In this document: in pieces, positions 18,525-27,372 of the stretch
Layout: every line of letters begins with the position of its first letter
Numbering within the stretch: the stretch's first letter is position 1
NCBI GenBank assembly: GCA_024998595.1
Contig: JACOEK010000002.1
Span: 310,001-374,000, forward strand
Direction of reading: 5' to 3'
Length of the DNA stretch: 64,000 nt
Source of the DNA: Nitrospira sp.
Lineage (GTDB): Bacteria > Nitrospirota > Nitrospiria > Nitrospirales > Nitrospiraceae
Position numbers and translations under genes: made by a program
Notes under the pieces: generated by a model
Database searches by the model: none
Seen by the model: only the letters and a program-made list of their open reading frames with translations
Told to the model about the DNA's origin: nothing

Positions 18525-20201
18525 GTGAACCACGACGCCACTGAATCAACGATCACCACACCTTCAGCCTGGACCATTCTTTCGCGTCTCAACCTCCTGA
18601 TCGGACTCGAACGTCGCATCTTGGCGATCATCGCGTCCTATGCCCTCGTGATCGGCTTGTTTGCGCTGATCGTGCCGCTCACCGTGCAAGAGCTCGTCAA
18701 CACCTTCGCCTTCGCCATTCAACCCATCATGATCGTGACGTTGGTGGCCATTATGTTGGGAGCCTTGCTGTTGATGGGTGCGTTCCGCGTGCTGCAGGGT
18801 CGAGCGGTGGAGATCCTCGTGCAGCGGATCTATACGCGGCTTGCGGTCGCCTTTACCGAAGCCCTGCTCCGTTTTCGGGAAAACGTCTTTCTTCCCCAAC
18901 ATACCAACACCTTCATCGAAGCGGAGCTGTTGCCACGCGCGCTGGTCGCGATGCTGGTCGACCTCATCAATGTGTTTGTGTCGGGCATGATCGGCATGGC
19001 GATCCTGGTCATGTACCATCCCTACTTCCTCGGCTATAACTTCTTCCTGATTATGGGTTTTGCGTTTCTCCTGACCTTTTTCGGTCGTGGAGGACTCCGC
19101 ATTACGCAACGAGTCTCGCGGCTCCACTACCAGACGTTTCACTGGTTGCAAGACATCGGCATCAATCGCCTCCATTTCAAAGCCACCGACAGCCTTCCGC
19201 TCCTGCTCAAGAAAACCGATGCGCTCGTTCAAGCCTATGTCATGGCGAGGAAGACACGATCCGATATTTTGACCGGGGCCCAATATAAGAGCACGGTCAT
19301 CTTCCAGGCCTTCGCCCACAGCGGCATGATCGGCCTCGGCGGATGGTTGTTATCGCTGGGGGATATTACACTTGGCCAATTCGTGGCGGCGGAAGTCATT
19401 GTGGGGACGCTGCTCCTCAATCTCGACATCGTTGCCCGACGCATGTACGCGGCCATTTATGTCGCCACCTCGCTGCAGGAGCTCTCCAGGCTGTTCGAGA
19501 TGCCGAAAGAAGACGTCTCCGGTCCGATCGCCGCCCGGCTGCCGAATCCCACGCTGCAGGGAGTGCGGCTGACGTGCAAAGACGTGTCCTTTGCGAGCGC
19601 GGACGGACCGATGCTGTTCGATCATTTCAACCTGGAAGTGTTGCCGGGAGAAAAGATCAGCGTGCTCACGGGAACGAGCAAAAGCAAAACGTCACTGGCA
19701 CTCCTCCTGGCGGGCCTCTATCATCCGACCAGCGGGGTCATCCGCTACAATGACATCGACCTGCGCGACGTCTCACTCAATTATGTGAATCGCTGCCGGG
19801 GGTTGATGCTCGACTCCCACCCGACCCTGTTCGATGGAACCCTGGAGGAAAACGTGACGCTCCAGCGCCCGTCGATTCAATTCGCCGATCTGAGCTGGGC
19901 GCTTCGATTCGTCGAGCTTGAGGAGGAAATCGACGCGCTGCCCCAAGGGCTGGAAACCATCGTGCACGGAAACGGGGCCAATTTGAGCCGCAGCCAGGTC
20001 CTGCGCATTCTCCTGGCCAGGATGATCGTCACCCGGCCGGAATTGCTGATTTTTAACGGCAGCCTCCACAATATCGACCCCACCCTGCGACTGACGCTAC
20101 TGCGAAGGCTCTGCTCCAAAGAGGAGCCCTGGTCGGTCGTGTTCGTCTCCAATGATCCGGAAGTCGGTCACCTGGTCGAGCGACGCATCGTCCTCGACTG
20201 A
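18525..20201 (+). CDS. ABC half-transporter with degenerate ATPase domain (copy 2)
   Basis: 558 residues, a paralogue of the preceding gene with the same layout: transmembrane domain about 30-315, nucleotide-binding-like domain from ~345. The Walker A loop is TGTSKSKT (382-389; Lys388 kept, both glycines lost), the signature is LSRSQ (487-491) instead of LSGGQ, Walker B is LLIFNG (Asn511 at the Asp site, Gly512 at the catalytic Glu), the switch histidine is Asn543, and the Q-loop glutamine is His432. If the two proteins form a heterodimer, neither composite site has a catalytic base. A duplication followed by parallel loss is the simplest explanation. Confidence 0.85.
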   Translation: MNHDATESTITTPSAWTILSRLNLLIGLERRILAIIASYALVIGLFALIVPLTVQELVNTFAFAIQPIMIVTLVAIMLGALLLMGAFRVLQGRAVEILVQRIYTRLAVAFTEALLRFRENVFLPQHTNTFIEAELLPRALVAMLVDLINVFVSGMIGMAILVMYHPYFLGYNFFLIMGFAFLLTFFGRGGLRITQRVSRLHYQTFHWLQDIGINRLHFKATDSLPLLLKKTDALVQAYVMARKTRSDILTGAQYKSTVIFQAFAHSGMIGLGGWLLSLGDITLGQFVAAEVIVGTLLLNLDIVARRMYAAIYVATSLQELSRLFEMPKEDVSGPIAARLPNPTLQGVRLTCKDVSFASADGPMLFDHFNLEVLPGEKISVLTGTSKSKTSLALLLAGLYHPTSGVIRYNDIDLRDVSLNYVNRCRGLMLDSHPTLFDGTLEENVTLQRPSIQFADLSWALRFVELEEEIDALPQGLETIVHGNGANLSRSQVLRILLARMIVTRPELLIFNGSLHNIDPTLRLTLLRRLCSKEEPWSVVFVSNDPEVGHLVERRIVLD

Positions 20202-20311
20202 CCTGCGCGTTTCCTAAAAAACCTCGACTTCTTTCTTCAAACACGATCTGCTAGACTGCATGGGCCAAAACCTGGGCCACATGCTCCGCGTCCGGCCCGA
20301 AAAGGACACCT

Positions 20312-21088
20312 GTGTCGCTTGCTTCACGTTTCAAACTGTCCGTTCCCAGCACGAACCAATTGATCATCAGTATCCTGATCGCAGGATTGGGATGGATCAG
20401 CGGGCAGGCTCTCAGCCGGATCGATCAGGACCTGCGGATCATGTATACCGAGTACACGCTGGGGGCAGCCGACCTGGCCCATATCTCTGCCGACGTCATC
20501 CGGTATCGCAACACCATCATCCGATCGTTGGAAGCAGAAAATCAGGTCGTCTACGAGCGCATTATCGAATCACTGCCGGCGCAACGAGCACGCATTCAGC
20601 ATGCGGTGGATCGTTACGCCGCAGCCGGCCTGCGCGTGTCGCGGAGCGGACGCAGCGAAGAAAAAGACATCCAGGCCGTGCGTGACAGCCTCGACCAATA
20701 CTTCCACGTTGCCAGCCAGACGATCGATCTTCTCTCGCAGGAATGGAATGCGGGATCGCCCAAAGAGGCGGCGGAGCTCCGGCGTAAAGCTGAGATCCAT
20801 GCCGCCGACAACGGCGGGCCTAAGGTCATGCAGGTCAGTCTGGCTTTGGATCGCCTGCTTGAGACGGTGGCGGAAGTCGCCAAAGACATGCGCGACGAAG
20901 GCACCAAGACCATTCGGTCGACCAGCTATTGGATTGTGGGAGGGAGTTTTTTCATCGCGCTATTGAATCTCTTCCTCAGTCGAACCGCGAGACCACCGCT
21001 GCCCCTGTCCAGATCTGAAGAATCCGTCCATCCCGATTCATTGAACCTGCCCGGCGACCAGTCCAATACGGCCCTTCGCGCCGAATAA
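20312..21088 (+). CDS. Membrane protein with four-helix-bundle sensor-like domain, no output domain
   Basis: 258 residues from a GTG. One hydrophobic helix near residues 14-33 and one near 207-226 flank a ~170-residue helical, charged extracytoplasmic region like the 4HB sensor domain of chemoreceptors (DLAHISADVIRYRNTIIRSL, QYFHVASQTIDLL). After the second helix only ~30 residues remain (RTARPPLPLSRSEESVHPDS), with no HAMP, kinase or methyl-accepting domain. It is the last gene of the plus-strand run behind the two pseudo-ABC genes (110 bp gap) and may belong to it functionally. Assignment to the 4HB class is by resemblance only. Confidence 0.65.
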   Translation: MSLASRFKLSVPSTNQLIISILIAGLGWISGQALSRIDQDLRIMYTEYTLGAADLAHISADVIRYRNTIIRSLEAENQVVYERIIESLPAQRARIQHAVDRYAAAGLRVSRSGRSEEKDIQAVRDSLDQYFHVASQTIDLLSQEWNAGSPKEAAELRRKAEIHAADNGGPKVMQVSLALDRLLETVAEVAKDMRDEGTKTIRSTSYWIVGGSFFIALLNLFLSRTARPPLPLSRSEESVHPDSLNLPGDQSNTALRAE

Positions 21089-21108
21089 CGGAGTTCCTCC
21101 CCCCGGCC

Positions 21109-21819
21109 TCACCTCGACGATTCGGGCGGCCGTCCAAGAGCTTCGAACAATCGGCGACGTTCCTCCTGGCTCAAGTCCCTCCACTGCCCCGCATGAAGCC
21201 CCTCTATCGTGATGTGCATGATTCGCACGCGATGCAAGGAGACCACCCGATAGCCGAGCGCCTGACACATGCGTCGAATTTGCCGATTCCGCCCCTCAGT
21301 CAGGATGATCCGGAATCGACGGGGCCCCAAGCGCGCCATATGACAAGGGCGTGTACGCTCCCCTAATACAACCACACCCGCTGCCATCTGCGAGAGAAAG
21401 GACTCGTCAAACTCACGATCCACGTCCACGCGATATTCCCGCTCATGCCCGTGCTCAACCCGCAAGATCTCGTTGACGATATCTCCGTCATTGGTCAGGA
21501 GAATGAGACCGGACGAATCCTTGTCGAGCCGTCCAATCGGGAAGATTCTGGCGGCATGACCGATTTCAGTGATGATGTTTCGCGGCACATGCAATTCGGT
21601 GGTGGTCGTCACTCCGACGGGCTTGTGATATTTGATGTAGACAACCTGGTTACCGCGCTGCAGAACCGTGCCGTCACGCGCCACCAGATCCTGGGGCGAG
21701 ACCTGATCCCCGAGTTTGGCGACCACGCCGTTGATCGTGACACGACCTTCGGCAATCAGTCGATCAGCCTCCCGTCTGGAACACAGGCCCTGTTCGGTAA
21801 AAAATTTATTGATGCGCAT
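21109..21819 (-). CDS. rluF: Pseudouridine synthase, RsuA/RluF type
   Basis: Isomerises uridine to pseudouridine in 23S rRNA (RluF type) or a similar target. It has 236 residues: an S4 RNA-binding domain (1-60, INKFFTEQGLCSRREADRLI), then the catalytic domain with YHKPVGVTTTTE, the catalytic aspartate in GRLDKDSSGLILLTNDGDIV and ILTEGRNRQIRRMCQALGY. The GRLDKDSSGLILLTNDGD string is closest to RluF of those I know, but RluB/RsuA cannot be excluded. It lies at the 3' end of the polyamine gene run, 68 bp after agmatinase. Confidence 0.88.
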   Translation of the reverse strand: MRINKFFTEQGLCSRREADRLIAEGRVTINGVVAKLGDQVSPQDLVARDGTVLQRGNQVVYIKYHKPVGVTTTTELHVPRNIITEIGHAARIFPIGRLDKDSSGLILLTNDGDIVNEILRVEHGHEREYRVDVDREFDESFLSQMAAGVVVLGERTRPCHMARLGPRRFRIILTEGRNRQIRRMCQALGYRVVSLHRVRIMHITIEGLHAGQWRDLSQEERRRLFEALGRPPESSR

Positions 21820-21887
21820 GGCGGAGAGATGACAGGCGGAACATCTGCGTGAGCGAAGAGCAGCCCGGCGAGCAGGCGCCCTCTGCT

Positions 21888-22820
21888 CTAGTGAACAGGT
21901 CGGCCGGCTCGAATCCGCCCCAGCATGCGGTAGATCAAGCGGGCAATGCTGAACTGAGGCGCGACGAACCCTTCAATGGGAGCGATCTCGCTGATGTCCA
22001 TGCCCACGATGCCGGGGCCATTTGCCAGCGCCGTCACCAGCGCCAGGGTGTCGTACCACCCCAAGCCGCCCGGTTCCGGTGTTCCCAAAGCCGGAACGAG
22101 CGAGGCATCCAGCCCGTCACAATCGAAGGTGAGATACACCGGCCCGGTGCACGCAGCCAGAACCTCAGGAATCCAGCGAGCGGCCCTTCCCTCGTAGGGG
22201 CCGGAAGGATCCAGGATCGAGGCGGCAAAAAAGGTCTTGATGCGGGGAGTCTTGTCGATGAGATCGATTTCTTCCGGACTGATCGACCGGATGCCGATCT
22301 GCACGAGCGGCAACCCGTCTTGCACCACTCGGGCCATGACACTGGCGTGACTGTAAGGATTGTCTTGATAGGCCTGACGGAGATCGCCATGCGCATCGAT
22401 TTGTACGACGTTCATCCCCGGATAGGCCTGCGCATGCGCGCGAATTGCGCCTAAGGCACCGGTATGTTCGCCGGTCAGGGTCACCAGAAACTTCCCTCGA
22501 CCGACGTGCGGTGCCACAAACTCCTGAATGGCCTGCACGGCCTGGCCATCCACGCGCCCGGCAAGGTTCAATGTCGCGGCCGTGGCGACGCCGCCCCACT
22601 CGCGATACGGCTCGTACCGCAACTGCTCATCGTACAGTTCGACCTGTTGAGAGGCTTCAATGATAGCGGAAGGGCCTCGATCGGAGCCGAGGATATAACT
22701 CGAGGTGTGCTCGTAGGGAGCCGGCAGTACATACACTCCGGCTTGATCAGGATGACACCAGGGTTCGTCGATCCCGAGGAAATTATCGGCTTGCCCAAGC
22801 CATCCTGACGGGAGCGCCAT
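21888..22820 (-). CDS. speB: Agmatinase (ureohydrolase family)
   Basis: Mn-dependent hydrolase converting agmatine to putrescine and urea. It has 310 residues, the normal length. Metal ligands are visible in LTGEHTGALG (His119; the usual GGxH reads TGEH), IDAHGDLR (Asp142, His144, Asp146) and TFDCDGLDAS (two Asp). It directly follows the pyruvoyl arginine decarboxylase gene (8 bp from its stop), which makes the substrate, so the agmatinase assignment is favoured over arginase or formiminoglutamase. Confidence 0.92.
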   Translation of the reverse strand: MALPSGWLGQADNFLGIDEPWCHPDQAGVYVLPAPYEHTSSYILGSDRGPSAIIEASQQVELYDEQLRYEPYREWGGVATAATLNLAGRVDGQAVQAIQEFVAPHVGRGKFLVTLTGEHTGALGAIRAHAQAYPGMNVVQIDAHGDLRQAYQDNPYSHASVMARVVQDGLPLVQIGIRSISPEEIDLIDKTPRIKTFFAASILDPSGPYEGRAARWIPEVLAACTGPVYLTFDCDGLDASLVPALGTPEPGGLGWYDTLALVTALANGPGIVGMDISEIAPIEGFVAPQFSIARLIYRMLGRIRAGRPVH

Positions 22821-22828
22821 ACCTGCCG

Positions 22829-23404
22829 CTAGGCCTTGTTCAGAAGGCTCTTGGGGATGTTTTCCGTCGGGATAAACACCGCCAACGCGATGACGCAGGT
22901 CCAGCGATTCGGCCGGCCGACCGCGGATTGCGTGATGTTGAGGGTCCGGACGATCTTTCCGCCCATCTTGAAGACCTGCTCGCGCTCTTTCCAGGCCACA
23001 TCCGGATCGAACTCGATGCCTTGGGTGGTGGCGAGCATCTGAGCCGCCAAGTCTTCCGTGTATTCACCGGATTCTTCGTCCGTTTCACCGTAGGCATGGT
23101 GTTCGGAAAGATAGCCGTACGTATCACGATCGGTCGGAATTGCTAAGCCGATAGATGCGGAGATCAGCCGATTGCGTTCGTTGGTCTCTGAACGGGCCAT
23201 CACGCAAAAGGTAATTTCCCCGGGATTCAACAATTTCTCGCCGCGCTTGCGGGGAAGAATTTTGCAGTTGGGCGGAAGAATGGACGAGACGCTGACGAGG
23301 TTACAATATGCCACGCCGGCACTACGCAAGGCCTGCTCGAACGCAGCCAGCTTTTCCTTGTGCACTCCGACGCCCCTCGTCAAAAACATGTGTGTTGGTA
23401 CCAT
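22829..23404 (-). CDS. pdaD: Pyruvoyl-dependent arginine decarboxylase
   Basis: Decarboxylates arginine to agmatine using a pyruvoyl group made by self-cleavage. 191 residues from the ATG at 23404, which has GAGGGAG just upstream; an ATG 18 bp further up lacks such a site. [19 protein letters not shown], the self-cleavage serine pair in [14 protein letters not shown] and [15 protein letters not shown] are diagnostic. The C-terminal part ([20 protein letters not shown]) is also typical. This type is common in archaea and patchy in bacteria. It is coupled with agmatinase for putrescine synthesis. Confidence 0.93.
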   Translation of the reverse strand: MVPTHMFLTRGVGVHKEKLAAFEQALRSAGVAYCNLVSVSSILPPNCKILPRKRGEKLLNPGEITFCVMARSETNERNRLISASIGLAIPTDRDTYGYLSEHHAYGETDEESGEYTEDLAAQMLATTQGIEFDPDVAWKEREQVFKMGGKIVRTLNITQSAVGRPNRWTCVIALAVFIPTENIPKSLLNKA

Positions 23405-23578
23405 GTAGGTCTCCCTCTTCATCCCGCGTCGAAAGCACTCCGACTGAGTGTTCGATGAATTGTCACAAAACCTGTGCCGCGCATGTGATCATGCGGCGAC
23501 ACGCGCGAAAGTTGTATCAAGTTTGTTGCGCATCCGCAATACGGCAGGAGGGTTTTTTTGTCCCGCCACCGCTTTCCT

Positions 23579-25009
23579 TCACGGGCGGCGGAGATTCACA
23601 ACCAGCAGCTTGGGCTCGGTCATATCCTCGATCGCATACCGCAAACCCTCGCGCCCGATGCCGGAATCTTTGATGCCGCCATACGGCATGTGGTCTGCGC
23701 GGAAGGTGGGAATTTCGTTTGCCAGCACTCCGCCGACCTCCAGCTGTTCGAACGCCTGAAAAATGCGCCCGATATTGTTGGTGAAGATCCCCGCTTGCAG
23801 CCCATAGTCCGACGCATTGACCGCACTCAATGCCGCCTCAAACTCGCGATAGGGCGTGATCGTCACCAACGGCCCGAAGACTTCCCGGCAGGAGACGTTC
23901 ATCGTGGCGGTCACCTGTGACAACACGGTCGGACGGACTACCGATCCCTCACGCGGCCCACCCGATAGCAGGCGCGCGCCTTGTGCAACCGCCTCGCCGA
24001 TCCAGCCCTCGATGCGCTGCGCGGCGCCGGCGTCAATCAACGGCCCTACCACGGTGCGCTCGTCGCCCGGGTCCCCGGTCGCCAGCCCTCTCACCCGGGC
24101 CACGAGGTTTTCGGTAAACGACTCGGCGATGGACTCGTGCACAAAGATCCGTTGCACGGAAATACACGTCTGTCCGGCATAGGTGAACCCGCCGGTGACG
24201 CAGCGCTGGGCTGCGTAATCCAGATCCGCGTCAGGCTCGATGACCACCGCGGCATTGCCACCCAGTTCAAGCACGACCTTTTTCTTGCCGCACTTGGCCT
24301 TCAGCATCCAGCCGACGGGGGCGCTGCCGGTGAAACTCAACAGCTTGAAGCGGGGATCGATCACTAATTGTTCCGCCACAGTATTGTCGCAAGGCAACAC
24401 GTTGAGCCCCCCCGGCGGCACCCCAGCCTTGAGGAGCAGATCGCCAAGCAACAGCGCCGTCAGCGGTGTTTGAGGAGCCGGCTTGATCAATATCGAGTTG
24501 CCCGCCGCTAACGCCGGCGCCACCTTGTGCACGACGAGATTAAGCGGAAAGTTGAAGGGGGTAATGCCGAGGATCGGCCCAATGGGGAACCGCCTCGTCA
24601 CACCCCAGTAGGACTCCATGCCGGGGGACCAATCCAGCGGTACCACCTCGCCGCCGATTCGTTTGGCTTCTTCCCCGGCAATCGACAGGGTTTGAATAGC
24701 GCGCCCCACTTCACGACGGGCATCCGTCAGCGGTTTGCCGGACTCTGCGGTCATCGTGCGCGCGAATTCCTCCTGCCGCGCCTGCAGAGCCTGAGCCGCG
24801 TTGACAAGCAGCGTCGATCGCGCATAGCCCGACAAGCGACGCATCGCCGCCGCACCATCGACCGAGGCTTGCATCGCCGATTCCGCATCCGCCGGACTAG
24901 CCTGGCAGACATGGGCAATCGTCTCGCCTGTGTAGGGATTTCGTACAGAGACGACCGTCGTGGATTGAGACCAGCGGCCGCCGACTAGAAATGGACGTCC
25001 ATCTTCCAA
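23579..25009 (-). CDS. NAD(P)-dependent aldehyde dehydrogenase
   Basis: 476 residues of the aldehyde dehydrogenase superfamily, oxidising an aldehyde to the acid. Cofactor and active-site motifs are ITPFNFPLNLVVHKVAPALA, FTGSAPVGW, the general base in VLELGGNAA (Glu248) and the nucleophile in YAGQTCISVQRI (Cys282); the C-terminal VFGPLVTI and YGGIKDSGIGREG are also present. The open frame starts with a TTG at 25009 behind a GGGAG; no in-frame ATG lies close. The substrate cannot be read from sequence. Its place among polyamine genes suggests an aminoaldehyde, which is inference. Confidence 0.9.
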   Translation of the reverse strand: MEDGRPFLVGGRWSQSTTVVSVRNPYTGETIAHVCQASPADAESAMQASVDGAAAMRRLSGYARSTLLVNAAQALQARQEEFARTMTAESGKPLTDARREVGRAIQTLSIAGEEAKRIGGEVVPLDWSPGMESYWGVTRRFPIGPILGITPFNFPLNLVVHKVAPALAAGNSILIKPAPQTPLTALLLGDLLLKAGVPPGGLNVLPCDNTVAEQLVIDPRFKLLSFTGSAPVGWMLKAKCGKKKVVLELGGNAAVVIEPDADLDYAAQRCVTGGFTYAGQTCISVQRIFVHESIAESFTENLVARVRGLATGDPGDERTVVGPLIDAGAAQRIEGWIGEAVAQGARLLSGGPREGSVVRPTVLSQVTATMNVSCREVFGPLVTITPYREFEAALSAVNASDYGLQAGIFTNNIGRIFQAFEQLEVGGVLANEIPTFRADHMPYGGIKDSGIGREGLRYAIEDMTEPKLLVVNLRRP

Positions 25010-25037
25010 CGGACCAACTCCCGGAGAGGAACACTCG

Positions 25038-25316
25038 CTATTGGACAGACTCCACAGGAGGCGTCACGGAAGCCGCCGCACTGAGCGCCGCGCCTTCCTG
25101 TTGAGCGGCCACCGCTTTGGCAATCAACTCGTCGGTTCCCCAATCCTGCACCGCCGCCAGGGTAAACGCTTCATATGTCGAGACCCCGTGGCAGGTGGGA
25201 CAAGCGGGCATGGGCACCTTCCGGCAAAATGCCTCGCTCAAACAGGACATGCACACCCACAGATCCGGCTCTCCATCCTTTGCCGGCACAGTCCAAAAGG
25301 CTTGTTTCGACGCCAT
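25038..25316 (-). CDS. Small zinc-ribbon-like protein
   Basis: 92 residues with CMSC (22-25), another cysteine at about 31 and CPTC (about 39-42), probably a structural zinc site. The C-terminal half is helical and low in complexity (AAQQEGAALSAAASVTPP). I do not recognise the family. A GAGGAAA ribosome site precedes the ATG. The gene sits between the DsbA-like and aldehyde dehydrogenase genes on the same strand, so it probably belongs to that transcription unit. Confidence 0.7.
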   Translation of the reverse strand: MASKQAFWTVPAKDGEPDLWVCMSCLSEAFCRKVPMPACPTCHGVSTYEAFTLAAVQDWGTDELIAKAVAAQQEGAALSAAASVTPPVESVQ

Positions 25317-25397
25317 AGTGCAGTTTCCTCTTTCCTGGCTATACGATGATTCTCGTCACGATATTCACCACGCTGGATCTTTCGCGCATCAGGGGCC

Positions 25398-26051
25398 TTA
25401 CTTCGCCTTCTCTCCCGACGCCGCGAGGAGCTTTTCGATTTCTTCTTCGAAGGCGGCAAACGGGAAGGCTCCGGGAATCGCGAGCGCCGGATTTTGGGCC
25501 GTAGGCTGCTGCGTCGTCCGCATCAGGATGAAGCCGGGCGTGCCATGAAATCCCCAGGAGTTGGCCTCGTCGCGATCTTGGAAAATCGCCTTCATGTGCG
25601 GGGCATCGCGCAGACATTGCCGGAATTTCGACTGGTCGAGATTGATGGCTTTGGCATGCTGGGAATACGTATCCACATCCAACCGGCCGTCGGCGGCGAA
25701 CAGGCGGTCATGCATTGGCCAGTAGGTGCCCTGGTCTCCCGCACATCGCGCGGCAAGAGCGGCCGTCACACCGGGGCCCTGGTCGGCGCGGGGGTAATCC
25801 TTATAGAGAAACCGCACCTTCCCCGTTTCGACGTATCGCGCTTGAATCTTGGGCCAGGTTTCTTTGAAAAATTTGAGACAGTAGCCGCACGTGAAGTCCG
25901 AATATTCGATCAGGGTGATCGGCGCGTCTATCTTCCCCCGCATACGATTGTCGACCGCCGGCGCACTCGCCGCCATGGCCGAGGACGCCGTGAGCAGGAA
26001 TAGCAGGAAGGATGCTCCAGCTCTGATCATCCAGTTCGCCAACGGGATCAT
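25398..26051 (-). CDS. DsbA-like exported thiol-disulfide oxidoreductase
   Basis: Thioredoxin-fold protein with a DsbA-type helical insertion, 217 residues from the ATG at 26051 (MIPLANWMIRAGASF), which overlaps the stop of the deoxyhypusine-synthase-like gene by 4 bp. The longer frame to 26108 runs inside that gene and is rejected. A signal peptide ends near SSAMAASA. The redox motif is CGYC in YSDFTCGYCLKFF, and the cis-proline is in FHGTPGFIL. It likely acts in the periplasm as oxidase or reductase. The coupling to a cytosolic enzyme gene is unusual. Confidence 0.9.
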   Translation of the reverse strand: MIPLANWMIRAGASFLLFLLTASSAMAASAPAVDNRMRGKIDAPITLIEYSDFTCGYCLKFFKETWPKIQARYVETGKVRFLYKDYPRADQGPGVTAALAARCAGDQGTYWPMHDRLFAADGRLDVDTYSQHAKAINLDQSKFRQCLRDAPHMKAIFQDRDEANSWGFHGTPGFILMRTTQQPTAQNPALAIPGAFPFAAFEEEIEKLLAASGEKAK

Positions 26052-27151
26052 GCGGAGAAACTCTTCGCGGCAAACCGTTCCAACAATCCCACCATGAGCA
26101 GCGGCCACACCAGCGTCGCGTCACTGAGCACTTCGGCAAACCGGCCGCCTTCCGCCGGCGGGACAAATTTGCCCCAGGAGATACCTTCTTGATAGGTGCA
26201 CCCGCTCAAGCCGCCCCAATAGTCCGGTTCGGGGCAGATCCGCACGCCATAGTGGAAGCGCGGCGGCGGCACATTGAGCCCGAGACGCGTATTGCTAATT
26301 TCGATATAGGGGGCCACTTGCTGCGCCCAATTCCGTGGCACGCCGCCGCCGATCGTAAAAATCCCGAGCTTCGTGGAGCCGAGCACTTCGTCTGCATAAT
26401 GATTGAGATCAAGGTAGGGATTGAACACCGGACAGGTCTGGTGCAACGCGCGCAAGACGGCGGCATCTCCACCCTCTTTTATTTGGCTGCGGGTAAAATC
26501 GATCTGCTTGCCCATGGCCCACGTTCCGACGTCCAGGCCCATTTCAGAGTCGGTAAACGCGGGGATATAGACCGGAACGTTCTTGAGATAGGCGCTCTTG
26601 AGAATACCGGGGCCCTCAAACTCTTCGGCCAGCGTCTTGCCCAATTCGCGAGTCAGAAAATTCGACGACAGGGGCTGATCGACGTTGATGCGCTTCATGG
26701 TCTGCGACACGACATGCTCGACATAATTGAGATTCGATTCCATCTCGAGCGTGTCGTAGACGCGATTGTAGCCCTTTTGAAACAGCTCCTCATCAGTATG
26801 GGATGGTTCATGACGGTAGTGCAGCTTGCCCACCGATTCGCTCAATCCGTGCGCGACCAGCGCGCCGGTCGAGACAATCGCCTGCACCATGCCGCGATCG
26901 ATCATGGTGCTGATGATTTTCCCCATTTTGGCAATCGTCATGGCGCCCGAGAGGGTTAACACGACTTTGCACTCAGGATCCTCGATCATTGCGGCAAGCG
27001 TTTCGTAGGCCTCGCCCAGACGGCGGCCACCGAACGCGGTTTTCCGCATCGCTTCCAGCAATTCCGAAAAAGAATGAATCTTCTCGGGGTCTAGAGGCTC
27101 CAACGCCTCCAAGCCATCCTTGGCTCCGTCGTGAAATTCCCGTCCCGCCAT
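26048..27151 (-). CDS. Deoxyhypusine synthase-like protein
   Basis: 367 residues of the deoxyhypusine/homospermidine synthase family, NAD-dependent enzymes that move the aminobutyl group of spermidine (or a related polyamine) to an acceptor. NAD-region motifs KVVLTLSGAMTIAKMGKII, IVSTGALVAHGLSESVG, IFTIGGGVPRNWAQQV and the active-site lysine in EGISWGKFVPP (Lys328) are present. Bacteria lack eIF5A, so the acceptor is probably a polyamine (homospermidine-type reaction) or unknown. The gene heads a run with agmatinase and arginine decarboxylase, which supports a polyamine role. Confidence 0.87.
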   Translation of the reverse strand: MAGREFHDGAKDGLEALEPLDPEKIHSFSELLEAMRKTAFGGRRLGEAYETLAAMIEDPECKVVLTLSGAMTIAKMGKIISTMIDRGMVQAIVSTGALVAHGLSESVGKLHYRHEPSHTDEELFQKGYNRVYDTLEMESNLNYVEHVVSQTMKRINVDQPLSSNFLTRELGKTLAEEFEGPGILKSAYLKNVPVYIPAFTDSEMGLDVGTWAMGKQIDFTRSQIKEGGDAAVLRALHQTCPVFNPYLDLNHYADEVLGSTKLGIFTIGGGVPRNWAQQVAPYIEISNTRLGLNVPPPRFHYGVRICPEPDYWGGLSGCTYQEGISWGKFVPPAEGGRFAEVLSDATLVWPLLMVGLLERFAAKSFSA

Positions 27152-27372
27152 GATGAACGCCTCCCGAAAAAAATCAGCCTTTCGATCGAGCAGTCCATTT
27201 TATACACAACCGACTGTCGCGGGGTCAATTGAAGCGCCGATCAGTCGCGTCGTCGCACTTCATACATATCTCTTGTGAAAGGCGGTGGGCGTGCAAGGAT
27301 ACGACTCCGCGAGGAACCTGCAGGCAAGACTGCGAGACTGAGGGCGGGTAACGCTGTCGAGGAGGAACGTCG

